From Rhodoplanes sp049284695 (GTDB lineage: Bacteria > Pseudomonadota > Alphaproteobacteria > Rhizobiales > Xanthobacteraceae), in NCBI GenBank assembly GCA_049284695.1, contig JBAPYK010000175.1, positions 1 to 64,000 on the forward strand: a stretch of 64,000 nt of DNA, written 5' to 3'. This document shows positions 1-9,724 of this stretch, one piece after another (the stretch's first letter is position 1; each line of letters begins with the position of its first letter). The translations under genes were made by a program, and so were the position numbers. The notes beneath the pieces are model-generated. The model made no database searches. It had not been told where the DNA came from and worked only from the letters and a program-made list of their open reading frames with translations.

Positions 1-800
1 GCGTACCGGTACTCGAGCCTCGCCGACCACGGGCCGTAGAACTGATATTCCACGCCGCCGCCGACGGTATATCCGACGCGCGTCTCGCTGAAGCTGACGC
101 TGCTGACCGCGTTGCCGACGGGCGTCGTGCAGCTCACGCCCGGGCTGGAGCACTCGTAGATCGTTCCGTAGTACGCGAGCGAGCCGCTGACTTTTCCGAA
201 CGCCATGCCGCCCGTGCCGTAGAGCAATGTCCAGGGCGTCACCAGAACGCCGACGCGTGCGCGCAGCGAGCCGTCCCAACCTTGGTTCAGCGAACCGGAA
301 AAGTTGTCGGTGCGCTGATAGTAGGAGGGGTCGTTGAAGCTGTTTATGGCGGTGATCGGGACGACAGTCGTCTGGCTGGCCGAGCTATTGGCTCGCTTGT
401 ACGAGAAGTCGGTTTCGGCCCCGACGACGAAGGCGCCGAGCTGCACGCGGTATCCCAAGAACGGACCGATGGTGTAGCTGGAGCGATGTCCGGTGAAGCT
501 GAACGGCGTTTCGTAGCAGTTCTGCGTTAAGGGAATCAGCGACTCGTCGTAGGCCGGCGCACAGATATACGAGCCCGGCTCGGCGAAGGCGTTATTGGCG
601 AAGCTGCCGCCGTTGGATCCGCCGACCTGACCGCCCGACCAATTGCTCGTCTGCTGCACCGGCCGCGGAGCCGGGGCAACACGCGCCGGAGCCGCTCGCT
701 CGACCCGCTTCTTCGACGGCGGCGGTTCGTCCGCCAAAGCTGGCCCCAAGATCGCGACAGCGCCCAAAAGACCGACGCCCAAAGTCAAAAGCCGTGCCAT
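1..800 (-). CDS. Outer-membrane beta-barrel protein (Omp25/Omp31-like), 3' end outside window
   Basis: The reading frame runs from an ATG at 798-800 to the left edge of the window, giving about 266 residues without a stop. The N-terminus is a classic signal peptide (Met-Ala-Arg, then a Leu/Gly/Ala-rich core, with a probable cut after Ala-Leu-Ala). A Pro/Lys/Arg-rich linker follows. The rest alternates aromatic and small residues in beta-strands with Gly-Tyr-Arg, Gly-Ala-Glu-Thr-Asp and Val-Gly-Gly-Gly-Val-Glu-Tyr motifs, as in the opacity/Omp25 porin-like family of Rhizobiales. The last visible strand contains Leu-Glu-Tyr-Arg-Tyr, which normally lies near the C-terminus, so only a short piece is missing. 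The likely role is a structural or surface protein of the outer membrane. The family assignment is solid; a specific substrate is not claimed. Confidence 0.82.
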   Translation of the reverse strand, partial: MARLLTLGVGLLGAVAILGPALADEPPPSKKRVERAAPARVAPAPRPVQQTSNWSGGQVGGSNGGSFANNAFAEPGSYICAPAYDESLIPLTQNCYETPFSFTGHRSSYTIGPFLGYRVQLGAFVVGAETDFSYKRANSSASQTTVVPITAINSFNDPSYYQRTDNFSGSLNQGWDGSLRARVGVLVTPWTLLYGTGGMAFGKVSGSLAYYGTIYECSSPGVSCTTPVGNAVSSVSFSETRVGYTVGGGVEYQFYGPWSARLEYRY

Positions 801-1542
801 GCTTGCCCCCCACCAACTGAGTCCGGTTAGAATTGCCCCTTGCTACGTTGCCGCTCGCCGGCCGGGAAAATCAACCTCGGAGAAACGGCGAAGGCCGATT
901 CTAGGCATTTCTTTGACATGTGTGGCGCGGCAGCAACGGTCGATTCGTCGGCCGGCCCCCTTCCCCGCATAAGCGCGGACGCATTAACCTTCCTCGATAA
1001 CACTCCTCGATCGCCTCCTCCTCGACGCCCGAAACAGAGAGGTTGTTGGCGAACCTCGTTCGCCATTATTCGCTCGGTCTTATCGGCGCGACCCCGCGAC
1101 TCTCGTCCAACGGGCGATTTCCGGCGCCTATTGACGCTGAGACCGTCGTTCTCGCCGCGCTTGAACGAGCGCGACGATTGACCGCAGCGGCGTCGCGGTT
1201 CCCGACACGCCCTAATAGGATGCGTTGCGAAGCTGCGGCGATCCCCTCGCGGCCGTGTTCTTTGGACCAAATGATGGAAAAAAATGGCGGCGATAATTGC
1301 GAGGCTCGATGATTGGTTGGGGCGGCAAGATTTTGGTCTGATCGGGATCCTGCCCGCCAAGTCAGCGTGGCGGCGTTGCCCAGCGCGATCTACGCGCAGG
1401 TGGGCCATCGTTTTCAGGTCCTGCCCGATGGTTTCCTAGTGGAACTCGTCGGGGCATGAGACCAGATCTATCGCCCATGGCCCGGTAGCACCGGCCTCTT
1501 GTTTGCGATAGATTGACCGGAACCGTTGCGAGGTCGCCGCCG
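801..1542. other. Intergenic region, no gene supported
   Basis: This 742 bp stretch separates the divergent barrel gene and the ABC exporter. Open frames on both strands here (for example about 827-1408 minus) have Arg/Pro-rich translations without family features. It should hold the promoters of both flanking genes, but I cannot identify a convincing -35/-10 pair. Confidence 0.5.
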
Positions 1543-2778
1543 ATGAACCTCCTTGTGGAGATCGCCTGGGCTCACGTGACCACCCGCATCCGACAGACAT
1601 CTGTCGCGATCGGTGGAGTGGCCATAGGCGTCGGGTTCACGATCCTGATGGCGGGCCTGATGCAAGGCTCGCAAAAAGATTTCGTCCGACAGCTCGTGGA
1701 TACGATGCCCCACGTGACCGTAAAAGATGAGCGGATTTCGACTTCCCGCTTGGCGGCCGAGGAGAAATACGCGGTCGTACAAGCGAGGAATCCGGTCGTC
1801 ACGGAAAAGCGGACCGGGATCAGGGACCCGCGAGCAGTCTTGACGTTACTAAGATCGTGGGTGCCTGGGGGGATCGCCCCGTCCACCAAAGTGTCAACGA
1901 TGTTGCAATTCGGATCGGGACGCGTTGGCGTGACCGTGATGGGTATTGATCCGCGCGAGGAAGAGGGGGTCTCCCGCTTAGCTAGCCAAATGCGTAGCGG
2001 ACAGCTTAACGACCTCTACAAGGCCTCTAACGGGATAATTATCGGCGTAGCGCTTGCAAAGAAATTTGGAGCCCGGGTCGGATCCAACGTCACGATATCT
2101 GCAGGGGAAGTCCAGATTTCAGGCACGGTCGTGGGCACCTTCAGCTCCGGCCTTCGCGACGTCGACGAAAGTCAGGTTTATACCCTGATGCGCACTGCTC
2201 AAGTTCTTGCCGGGAATCAAGGCCTCGTGAACGAAATACGAGTGCATCTCAAAGATGCGCTCTTGGCGCCCGACGTTGCGAAGCGGATTCAGCAACAAAC
2301 TGAGTACAGGGCGGTGTCGTGGCAGGAGGCCAACGCTGATCTGCTTTCGTCCTTCAAGATCAGAGACCTGATCATGTATCTGGTTATGGGCGCGATGCTG
2401 CTTGTTTCAACCTTCGGTATATACAGTATCATTTCCACTATCATTAGCGAAAAACGGCATGACATCGCCATCATGAAATCGTTCGGAATGAAAGAAGGGT
2501 TCGTCCGCGGCATCTTTATAACGGAATCGGCGATCATCGGCGGGCTCGGCATCTTAGCGGGCTGGCTGATCGGGTACTTGTTGTGCTGGGGTGTGTCGAA
2601 AATTACGTACACCAATCCCTTGAATGGAGAGACGCAAGCCATCTACATATACTATGCTATGACTTACTACATCGCCGTCGCGATGGTAGCGCTCGTCTCA
2701 TGCACGGGAGCCGCCTATATTCCGGTTCGAAAGGCCACACGGGTCCACCCTGTTGACATTATACGCGGCGCAGCGTGA
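1543..2778 (+). CDS. ABC transporter permease, MacB/FtsX-like (DevC type)
   Basis: Inner-membrane permease of a tripartite export system. The protein of about 411 residues has one hydrophobic helix near residues 12-35, a long periplasmic domain and three membrane helices in the C-terminal third. This is the one-plus-three topology of MacB/LolC/DevC permeases with the FtsX-like domain at the end. I chose the ATG at 1543, where the start of the conserved helix begins; a TTG at 1513 would add ten unconvincing residues. The stop codon overlaps the GTG start of the ATPase gene (GTGA at 2775-2778), so the two are translationally coupled. DevC-type exporters move glycolipids or peptides across the envelope. 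The cargo here is unknown. Confidence 0.85.
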   Translation: MNLLVEIAWAHVTTRIRQTSVAIGGVAIGVGFTILMAGLMQGSQKDFVRQLVDTMPHVTVKDERISTSRLAAEEKYAVVQARNPVVTEKRTGIRDPRAVLTLLRSWVPGGIAPSTKVSTMLQFGSGRVGVTVMGIDPREEEGVSRLASQMRSGQLNDLYKASNGIIIGVALAKKFGARVGSNVTISAGEVQISGTVVGTFSSGLRDVDESQVYTLMRTAQVLAGNQGLVNEIRVHLKDALLAPDVAKRIQQQTEYRAVSWQEANADLLSSFKIRDLIMYLVMGAMLLVSTFGIYSIISTIISEKRHDIAIMKSFGMKEGFVRGIFITESAIIGGLGILAGWLIGYLLCWGVSKITYTNPLNGETQAIYIYYAMTYYIAVAMVALVSCTGAAYIPVRKATRVHPVDIIRGAA

Positions 2779-3524
2779 AAACGGTCATTAAAGCGGTTAA
2801 TCTCGTCAGGCGCATTGAGGGCGCCGTTACGGCCACGTTGATCAATGGCGTTGATCTTACCGTGGAGAAAGGCGAGTTCGTTGCAATTACGGGCCCATCC
2901 GGCTCAGGCAAGTCGTCGCTTCTTTACCTGCTCGGTCTCTTGGACGCGCCGAGCGAGGGTGAAATCTATCTTCTTGGACAGGAGACGTCCAAGATGAGCG
3001 AGTCGCAGAGAGCCGACCTGCGCTTGAAATCGATCGGCTTCATCTTTCAATTTCATTTTCTGCTGCCGGAGTTCTCCGCGCTGGATAATGTGGTGCTACC
3101 CATGCGAACTCTGGGCCGCCTCTCCCTGTCGGACATGCGCGAGAGAGCCACGTCATTATTGACGTCGCTTGGTCTCGGCGAACAGATTCCCAAGCGGCCC
3201 AATCAGCTGTCTGGCGGACAGCGTCAGCGAGTGGCTATTGCTCGAGCTCTTTCCAATGAGCCCGAGATCATTATGGCTGACGAGCCGACGGGTGCTCTCG
3301 ATACCGTCTCGACCGAGCAGGTATTCTCAATCCTCCGGGACGTCGCCGATCGCGGGACGACGGTGGTGTGTGTTACCCACGATATGGCGCTTGCGGCGCG
3401 CGCAGATCGTCGGGTGAATGTCGTGGATGGAAAAATCGCGGAGATCACTTTCAACCCACGATCTGTCTCACATTGCGGTGAATTGTTGCACTCTGACCAC
3501 ACTCCGACCGTTGCATCGGCATAG
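2775..3524 (+). CDS. ABC transporter ATP-binding protein, LolD/DevA/MacB-type
   Basis: Cytoplasmic ATPase partner of the upstream permease, 249 residues, started by GTG in a 4 bp overlap with it. Walker A is at residues 40-47 (GPSGSGKS), the signature LSGGQ at 145-149, Walker B with the catalytic Glu at about 165-171 (MADEP), and the switch His at about 202. The order and spacing are those of the LolD/MacB subfamily, which powers extrusion from the periplasmic side and not uptake. No periplasmic binding protein is encoded nearby, which supports an exporter. About 25 residues at the C-terminus go beyond the usual domain end and show no recognisable feature. Confidence 0.92.
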   Translation: MKTVIKAVNLVRRIEGAVTATLINGVDLTVEKGEFVAITGPSGSGKSSLLYLLGLLDAPSEGEIYLLGQETSKMSESQRADLRLKSIGFIFQFHFLLPEFSALDNVVLPMRTLGRLSLSDMRERATSLLTSLGLGEQIPKRPNQLSGGQRQRVAIARALSNEPEIIMADEPTGALDTVSTEQVFSILRDVADRGTTVVCVTHDMALAARADRRVNVVDGKIAEITFNPRSVSHCGELLHSDHTPTVASA

Positions 3525-3569
3525 AAATGCCGGCCAGCAATGGGTTGGCACGGAGCACCAAACGCGGTG

Positions 3570-4775
3570 ATGACCTCGGTTAAAAAGATCTTGCGCATCG
3601 TCATTGCCGTCGTCGTGGCGCTGTGTTTGGCTGCGGGCGTCTACTACTTTTACTTTGGGCGGCCGAAGCAGGTAACCGTCGCATCGGCGCGCCTCGCCCC
3701 GGTGTCGGAGATCGTTTACGCGACGGGAACTGTCGAGCCGGTTCAGTGGGCGAAGGTCGTTCCGCTGCAGCGGAAGCGCATCGTCGAGCTTTGCCGATGC
3801 GAGGGGCAGGAAGTTACAAAAGGGCAAGTTCTTGGGCGGCAGGACGATACCGAGGAACGCGCCGTCCTGAGAGAATTGGAGATCCGACATCAGCAGCTCC
3901 AACGGGACCTTGAGCGGGCCGAAAAGGACCGCAAGAACGACAAAATCACCAAGGCGGAATTGGAGCAGAAAGAAACCGCCGTCAAGGAATCGAATTCTCG
4001 GATCGCCGCGCAGCAAAGCCGTATGGACAGCTTGGTACTTCGGTCGCCCATGGACGGCATGATCTTGCGGCGCGATGGCGAGATCGGAGAAATCGTGGGA
4101 CCGACGGATGTGCTCTTTTGGGTGGGCAAGCCTTCACCCTTGCAGATCGTCGCGGAGATCAACGAGGAAGAAATCACGAAAATCGCAGTTGGCCAATCTG
4201 CATTTGTATCGAATGAGGCGTTCGGGGATCGGTCCTTGCGCGCAAACATCTCGCAGATCACGCCGAAGGGGGATCCTACGAAGAAGACGTTCCGTGTATT
4301 TCTGCAATTGCCCGAGGACACCCCCCTGCGCATCGGCATGTCGGTCGAAGTGAACATCGTTTTTCGCGAGAAGCCAGCGGCCATCGTCGTTCCGTTCGAT
4401 GCAGTATCGGCCGGCGCGGTGCAGGTGGTGGAAGACGGGCATATCCGCCGGGTGCCGGTAACGATGGGGATCCGCGGCACGCAATTCGTGGAAATCATGG
4501 GAGACATTGCGGCGGGTGCGCCGGTTGTTTCGCCGGCTCGCACCGACTTGGCTGACGGCGCTCGCGTTAAAACGGAGGGTTCGAAGGAGTCACCAACTCA
4601 AACCGCAAGAGCTGATGCCGGCCCGAGTGGTTCAGGTTCAGCCAGCGCGTCCCCCGACGGGACAGGTGAGGCTCTCGAGACAAGCTGGGATAAGGCTCTT
4701 TCTGCCGCGCTGAGCGCCCATATCTTGACCATCGTGGACGAGGCTCGGAGGAAAGACAGCGGCGCTCGACAATAA
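3570..4775 (+). CDS. Membrane-fusion (HlyD/MacA/DevB-type) periplasmic adaptor
   Basis: Third gene of the exporter operon. It has an N-terminal membrane anchor (about residues 5-27 from the ATG at 3570), a lipoyl-like half motif around Ala-Thr-Gly-Thr-Val-Glu-Pro, and a coiled-coil hairpin rich in Glu/Arg/Lys (about 100-150). A second lipoyl half and a beta-barrel domain ending near residue 320 follow. The last 80 residues are Ser/Ala/Gly-rich with little structure. An upstream in-frame ATG at 3540 would add ten residues before the anchor, and I prefer 3570. The protein would bridge the inner-membrane permease to an outer-membrane channel. No TolC-like gene is in the window, so a shared TolC elsewhere is likely. 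Confidence 0.87.
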   Translation: MTSVKKILRIVIAVVVALCLAAGVYYFYFGRPKQVTVASARLAPVSEIVYATGTVEPVQWAKVVPLQRKRIVELCRCEGQEVTKGQVLGRQDDTEERAVLRELEIRHQQLQRDLERAEKDRKNDKITKAELEQKETAVKESNSRIAAQQSRMDSLVLRSPMDGMILRRDGEIGEIVGPTDVLFWVGKPSPLQIVAEINEEEITKIAVGQSAFVSNEAFGDRSLRANISQITPKGDPTKKTFRVFLQLPEDTPLRIGMSVEVNIVFREKPAAIVVPFDAVSAGAVQVVEDGHIRRVPVTMGIRGTQFVEIMGDIAAGAPVVSPARTDLADGARVKTEGSKESPTQTARADAGPSGSGSASASPDGTGEALETSWDKALSAALSAHILTIVDEARRKDSGARQ

Positions 4776-4792
4776 AGGTCGGCCGGCCTCGA

Positions 4793-5917
4793 TCAATTTA
4801 CGCCGTAGCGCGCGAATGTTTCTCCGATTTTCGGATCGCGCGCCTTGGCGTCCTTGATGTCTGCATTGCCACGGTCAACGGCGCCCTGGCGCAGCCGCGC
4901 CTTTCCCCGACCGTAGAGAGCCGAAGCGAGCTCGGGCTTCAATCGAAGTGCGGCGTCGAAATCGGATATGGCGCGATCGAGATTTCCGAGTTTCAGGTTG
5001 ACCAGCCCGCGGCTGTCGAAAGCGTCGGCATAGTTCGGCCGCAGCCGCAAAGCCTCGTCGCAATCAATGAGAGCTCCGTCCAGGCGGCCGAGCACTGCCC
5101 GGGCCCAACAACGATTGTTGAGCGCCTCCGCATCGGTTGGATTTAATTGGATCACCTTGCCGAAATCTTCGACCGCGAGGTCATATTCTTGGGCTCGCGC
5201 TCTGGCCAAACCCCGATTGTAGTAGGCGGCGGTGTCTCGCGGGTTGCGCCGGATCGCGTCATCAAGGGAGCTGGAGCCGCCTTGGCTCGCCTTCGCAACT
5301 TCTGTCCCCGATCCGGATGACCCGGTCGACGCTTGCCTGATCGCCGCATCCCGTTCATCCGCCGACATCCTTGTCGCAAGCGCTTCCATCAGTTGATTTG
5401 CGCTGGCCCGGATGTTCGGATCTCCGGCGCGGGCAGCTGTATGGGCCCACCGATAAGCGGTAACGTTGTCCTTGGGAATTCCTCTCCCGATGGCGGCTAG
5501 CCCGGCAACGACGAGTTGCGCCTGCGCATGACCTTTTTCGGCGGCCCGTAAGAACCATTGAAACGCCTCGCGATCAGACTGCCGAAACCCAACACCGGCC
5601 GAGTAAAGGGCGGCCACATAGACTTGAGCGGTCGGATCTCCGTTTTCGGCCGCACGCAAGTAGCGATTCGCCATTTCCGCGTCAGTCGGAGCGGCTTCCG
5701 GTTGCGACGGTCCGAGCGCAAGGACTAACAAAAGCGCACAAGCCCAGGAGACGCCGGCCCACCTCAAGAAAGCCACCGCCTCCCGCACACGGCGAGGCAC
5801 GTCAAATGCCGCGGAGTTATGAGTTCGGGATTGGGGCTGGAGCGGAGCCTCTCCGCCTCGTCGCTTCCGCGCCCCTGAACGGCTTAGGGAGCCTGAGAAC
5901 TGTTTCGGCAGATGCAA
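4793..5917 (-). CDS. Sel1-like/TPR repeat protein, probably exported
   Basis: 374 residues. A hydrophobic stretch at about 53-73 (WACALLLVLALG) looks like a signal or anchor segment. Two to three Sel1-like repeats follow (A-E-x-G-D/H-x-x-A-Q, about 85-165), then a Ser/Gly linker, then three to four canonical TPRs (A-x-x-x-R-G-x-x...NP, about 220-360). The start is TTG at 5917. It is preceded by GGAG seven bases upstream, which decides this unusual start. Such proteins scaffold complexes in the periplasm or at the membrane. No partner can be named. It converges on the exporter operon with only 17 bp between the stops. Confidence 0.8.
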   Translation of the reverse strand: MHLPKQFSGSLSRSGARKRRGGEAPLQPQSRTHNSAAFDVPRRVREAVAFLRWAGVSWACALLLVLALGPSQPEAAPTDAEMANRYLRAAENGDPTAQVYVAALYSAGVGFRQSDREAFQWFLRAAEKGHAQAQLVVAGLAAIGRGIPKDNVTAYRWAHTAARAGDPNIRASANQLMEALATRMSADERDAAIRQASTGSSGSGTEVAKASQGGSSSLDDAIRRNPRDTAAYYNRGLARARAQEYDLAVEDFGKVIQLNPTDAEALNNRCWARAVLGRLDGALIDCDEALRLRPNYADAFDSRGLVNLKLGNLDRAISDFDAALRLKPELASALYGRGKARLRQGAVDRGNADIKDAKARDPKIGETFARYGVN

Positions 5918-6172
5918 AGGATTTCTCCTTGGCGGTCACGCGAAAAATGTAAGCGATGGCGAACAAGCTGAGCGTCGAGGTCGCGGTCTGGCTGGCTCAC
6001 GCGAAGCGGTTGAGGCCACCTAAACAAAGCGACCCGGAGCGAGTTGCCGGTTCATAGCCGTTAAGCCTTTTTATATAGCGCAATTCATGACGGTGCAATT
6101 CGTTGTCTGGGTGCAGATGGGGCAGCGAGGGTCGGATCGAATTGTCACGTCGAGCTCATCGGCGCCTCGGTC

Positions 6173-8356
6173 CTACTTGCCTTCGAGCGAAAAGACCGGC
6201 TCCCAATCCGGGTCGAGGGGCCGCGCGACGATTTTCTTGATCCGCTGCAGGAACAAGGCCGCCGGCCGATCGGCGTCAGCGATGCGGGCGAAGCAATCCC
6301 TGGCCCCGGCGAAATCGCGCGCCCGCCAACAGGCGAGTCCCTCGGCATAGGCTGCGGCCAGCGCCATTTGCTCCGGGGTCTCGCGTCCGCGTTCGGCCAC
6401 GGGACCATAAATCCTCACCGGTTGGGTACGGCCCTTCACGCGGATCGCATCGAGCTCTCGCCAAATAAAAACCGCGCCCGTCAGCTTGACCGTCCCCTCC
6501 GAAGCCAAAATCGACGTGCCGAAATACTTGTTCGCTCCTTCCAGCCGCGACGCAAGATTCACCGCATCGCTCATCACGGTGTAATTGAACCGCCGGCGCG
6601 AACCGATATTGCCGACCAACGCCTCGCCCGAATTCAGCCCGATCCGGTGACTGATGTCGAGATGCTGGAACGGCGTTGCGGTCCGGTTCAGTTCTGCGAG
6701 CCGGTCTCGACAAGCCAGCGCGGCGCGCACGGCATGGCAGGCGTGATCGGCATCGTCGACAGGCGCGCCGAACACTGCGACGATCGAGTCGCCGATATAT
6801 TTGTCGACGTAGCCGCCATGCTGCTCGATGATGTCAGTCATCGCCGAGAGGTATTGGTTCATCAGCGCGACTAGCACGGTTGGCGCCATCGTCTCGGCGA
6901 ACGATGAAAAGCCGGCGATGTCGGAAAAGAACACGGTGACGTTGCGCATCTCGCCGCCGAGCACGGGCAGCTTCCTCGACGCCAGCATCGTCTCGATAAC
7001 TTGCGGTGCGAGGTAGAGCCCGAAAGTCTGGCGCAGAAAACGTTCCTCCTTGTCCGCGACGACGAAGCGGTAGCCGATCGTCGCCGCCAGCGCGGCGAGC
7101 CCGGCGAGAAACGGCTCGACGAGCGGCAGGACCAACGCCTGGGCGAAAGCGACCGTGGCGCCAGCGGTCCACGCTGCGGAAAGACCGAGGTAGAACAGCG
7201 TCGCGCCGAGTGGCGCAAGCGCGATCGCCGCGAGCGCCGTGAGGCCGGCAAAGGCGATAGCGATCAGGCCGTCGGAAGTGCGACCGAGCTCGATAAGCGC
7301 CTCACGGCGGATCAGATTGTTTACGCCTGTCGCATGCACGTACACGCCGGAAATCGAATTGCGGGTAAATTGCGCGGTCTCAGGCGGCATCGGCAGCGCG
7401 CAGCGCGGCGCGCGGGCGCCTTCGGACCCGGTCGCAAAACGTTTCGACGTAACCTTGCGGTCTTCGGTTTCGAGCAAGGTGCCGAACAGCACGACTTTGC
7501 CGTCGAACTGGCGGCGGAAGAACTCCTTGTCGCCCTTCTCGACGCAGGCGTACAGGTCAGCGAAGGAGTAAGTTGGAACTTCTTCGCCGCCGCCTTGGAA
7601 GTTAAGAGTCATGGTGCCGGGGGCGGCGCTCGGGGGGCGGTAGCCGGCGAGCGTCATCGTACCGTCGGGCGAGACCTCGGGCGCGACGCCGAGCGCGCGA
7701 GCGGCCAATTCCACGGACATCGAGGGGATCAGTTTGTCTTCGATCGGAAAGGCAAGAGGCAATTTTCGAATGACATAATCAGGATCGCTGTAGGTGTTGA
7801 GTGCGCGGATGTTGCGGTCATGCCCGACGGCGATCCGTTGTCCGGGCGAAGGGCGGATCGGTTGATCCTGTTGCAGGACCTCGCCGAGCACCACCTTGTC
7901 AGCGCGGGCGCCGAGGGCGAGCGCGCGCAAGAAATCACGGTCGAAGCCGCGGATGCGCGCACCCAGCATCTCGTCGCCGAACGGTATTTCGGACTGTTCG
8001 ATCAGGGTCGGGAAGATGATGTCGAATCCGACCACCTTCGCGCCGCCCTCGATGATCGCCGACAAAACCCGGCCAATTTCCCGCGTCCAAGTGAGGATCG
8101 GCGAGCCCTTGAAGGGCGGGGTGCCGAAGCTTTCGTCGTCGATGACCACCACGACGACCGGCGCCGCAGCGCGGTCGTGGCGCTGGCCGAACACCTGCCA
8201 GCGCAATGCCGTGAGCACGTCGATGGAGAGGCCGTGAGCGATATCGAGCGCCGGCGATGCGAACAACAGGCCAGACACCACCGCGAAGACAAGCGCTGCA
8301 AGCGCGTCGCGCTTGCGCATGCGGCCCATACGCAAGAGGGCTTGGCGACGAGACAA
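6173..8356 (-). CDS. CHASE2-domain adenylate cyclase (class III)
   Basis: 727 residues: a membrane helix at about 18-36, a periplasmic CHASE2 sensor (about 40-350), three close membrane helices (about 362-425), then a class III cyclase domain (about 465-650). The metal-binding Asp residues are seen in FFSDIAGF (Asp479) and IGDS (Asp523). Lys519 and Asp597 sit at the positions that select adenine, so the product should be cAMP. About 75 residues follow the catalytic core. The first in-frame codon is TTG at 8356; ATGs at 8329 and 8320 are alternatives, and no strong ribosome site settles it. The gene lies 5 bp after the FecR-like gene, so the two form an operon. CRP-type palindromes elsewhere in the window (34.3 and 35.5 kb) could be downstream targets. 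Confidence 0.9.
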   Translation of the reverse strand: MSRRQALLRMGRMRKRDALAALVFAVVSGLLFASPALDIAHGLSIDVLTALRWQVFGQRHDRAAAPVVVVVIDDESFGTPPFKGSPILTWTREIGRVLSAIIEGGAKVVGFDIIFPTLIEQSEIPFGDEMLGARIRGFDRDFLRALALGARADKVVLGEVLQQDQPIRPSPGQRIAVGHDRNIRALNTYSDPDYVIRKLPLAFPIEDKLIPSMSVELAARALGVAPEVSPDGTMTLAGYRPPSAAPGTMTLNFQGGGEEVPTYSFADLYACVEKGDKEFFRRQFDGKVVLFGTLLETEDRKVTSKRFATGSEGARAPRCALPMPPETAQFTRNSISGVYVHATGVNNLIRREALIELGRTSDGLIAIAFAGLTALAAIALAPLGATLFYLGLSAAWTAGATVAFAQALVLPLVEPFLAGLAALAATIGYRFVVADKEERFLRQTFGLYLAPQVIETMLASRKLPVLGGEMRNVTVFFSDIAGFSSFAETMAPTVLVALMNQYLSAMTDIIEQHGGYVDKYIGDSIVAVFGAPVDDADHACHAVRAALACRDRLAELNRTATPFQHLDISHRIGLNSGEALVGNIGSRRRFNYTVMSDAVNLASRLEGANKYFGTSILASEGTVKLTGAVFIWRELDAIRVKGRTQPVRIYGPVAERGRETPEQMALAAAYAEGLACWRARDFAGARDCFARIADADRPAALFLQRIKKIVARPLDPDWEPVFSLEGK

Positions 8357-8361
8357 CGGTG

Positions 8362-9039
8362 CTATTCGAAGCGCAGCAGCCGGCCGACGACCGGCGTTGC
8401 GCCGAGCTTGGCCGCAGGATCGACTTTGAAGACGATCTCGTGTCCGCCGAAGCTTGCGGCATAGACGCCGCCCGGCGCCAGCGCTTTTTCGGTCTTCGCG
8501 AAATCGTAGAACCTGCCGCGCAGGAGGGACTTGTCGCGCACCGTCACGTCGTGGCGCTCGCCCGGCTTGTCGAGGCGCTCGATCACTAGCTTGCCGCGGC
8601 CATTGACCTCGACGATCGGCGAAAGGCCATAGATCGTGACCCGCGCCGGCGTGATCGCTTGTTGCGCGGGCGTCATGTTGCGAAAGACCGCAGCGGCACT
8701 GTCGCGCGCCTCTTGACTGGTCAAGCGCTGGTTGGCGCCGTCGCAGTCGACCTTGGCGCGGTCCACCTTGCCCAAATGGACCAGGCTTTGCTCGGCGCCG
8801 ACGACCACGGTGCCGCCGGTGATCGTTTCACGCCAGCACGATTTCATGTATCCGAGCACGATCGTGTCCTTCGGCCCGAGCTTGATCACCTTTCCAGGCG
8901 TGACATAGTCCATGAACTCGATGCCGGCGGGTTTGCCTTTCACCTCCTCGACCACCGCGACCGGCGCCTGAGCCAAGACCGGCGCCGTCAAGCCGAATAA
9001 CCCCGCGACGGCGGAGGCCGCCAGCAGAATGCTTCGCAT
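8362..9039 (-). CDS. Secreted FecR-like domain protein
   Basis: From the ATG at 9037-9039 the protein has 225 residues: a signal peptide (MRSILLAAS..., with a cut after Leu-Ala-Gln), then a beta-rich domain with the pattern of FecR/LysM-associated folds (a Val-Xaa-Gly-Lys step, P-G-K-V-I-K-L-G, then I/V-V-L-G-Y). A longer open frame to 9150 only adds a charged unrelated leader. The pair FecR-like protein plus CHASE2 cyclase is a recurrent bacterial arrangement. I infer that the secreted protein influences the periplasmic sensor of the cyclase. A truncated second copy of this gene lies at 33799-34200. Confidence 0.72.
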   Translation of the reverse strand: MRSILLAASAVAGLFGLTAPVLAQAPVAVVEEVKGKPAGIEFMDYVTPGKVIKLGPKDTIVLGYMKSCWRETITGGTVVVGAEQSLVHLGKVDRAKVDCDGANQRLTSQEARDSAAAVFRNMTPAQQAITPARVTIYGLSPIVEVNGRGKLVIERLDKPGERHDVTVRDKSLLRGRFYDFAKTEKALAPGGVYAASFGGHEIVFKVDPAAKLGATPVVGRLLRFE

Positions 9040-9724
9040 CGCGCGATCCTTAATAAAACGAGCGTTTTGAGCTTCTAATAACACAACGAGATTGATACGC
9101 TTTTTCTGACCTGGCTGGAAGCCTGGATACGAGCGACGCGTGGGTCCCACCCTTCCTGGCCGTCCGAGCGATGCTCGTAATCAAATCTCGCTATCTCCAG
9201 CATTCGGACGCTCTCCTCCCTTCGGCCATATTGGAACGCCGGCAGGGCTGCAGCTCAACGTGAGGCCGCCGCCTTCTCTTGTGGGGCTATCGGTCGGACG
9301 AACGGGCCTTGGCCAAGGCGCGCGAGGCGATGCTGTCATCGAACGGTGTGCGATCTTTTGGATGATTGGCGACTTAGTTTACCCGGACCGGGGCGGCATT
9401 CGATCAGTGTGGCGCGGCAACATGGCAGCCAGTGCGGTAAGCAGGACAATTGCCGAAGAGCGTGGCGCTTGCCCGCTGCTGTGCCGGCGAGGGCGCCGGC
9501 GCAAAGTGAGCGCATATTGGGAAATTGATTTCAAAATCGCCTTCAAGAAGCTGGTCGGCTACGCTCCACACGCGAAATTCAGCAGACCACATTTGAATTT
9601 GACCGAAAAATCTGGATGAATGTTGCTCCAGGCTGGAGGAGGCGATGGCAGAAAATTTCGCGGCAAAGCACGCCCCCTGTAGGGCTGCGTTGTCACCTTC
9701 ACACCGATCCGTTGCAAGCGTGGA
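9040..9724. other. Intergenic region, no gene supported
   Basis: 685 bp between the divergent FecR-like gene and the UbiB-like gene. An AT-rich patch just upstream of the FecR-like start (about 9047-9110) is the likeliest promoter site. Short open frames in this interval have no family features, and no RNA structure is obvious. Confidence 0.45.

Noticed and set aside
827..1408. 193-codon minus-strand open frame in the first intergenic gap
   Set aside because: Arg-rich, no ribosome site, no recognisable domain.
7001..8464. 487-codon plus-strand open frame
   Set aside because: Antisense to the CHASE2 cyclase gene, which has complete catalytic motifs; the translation is Arg/Glu-rich without a fold.
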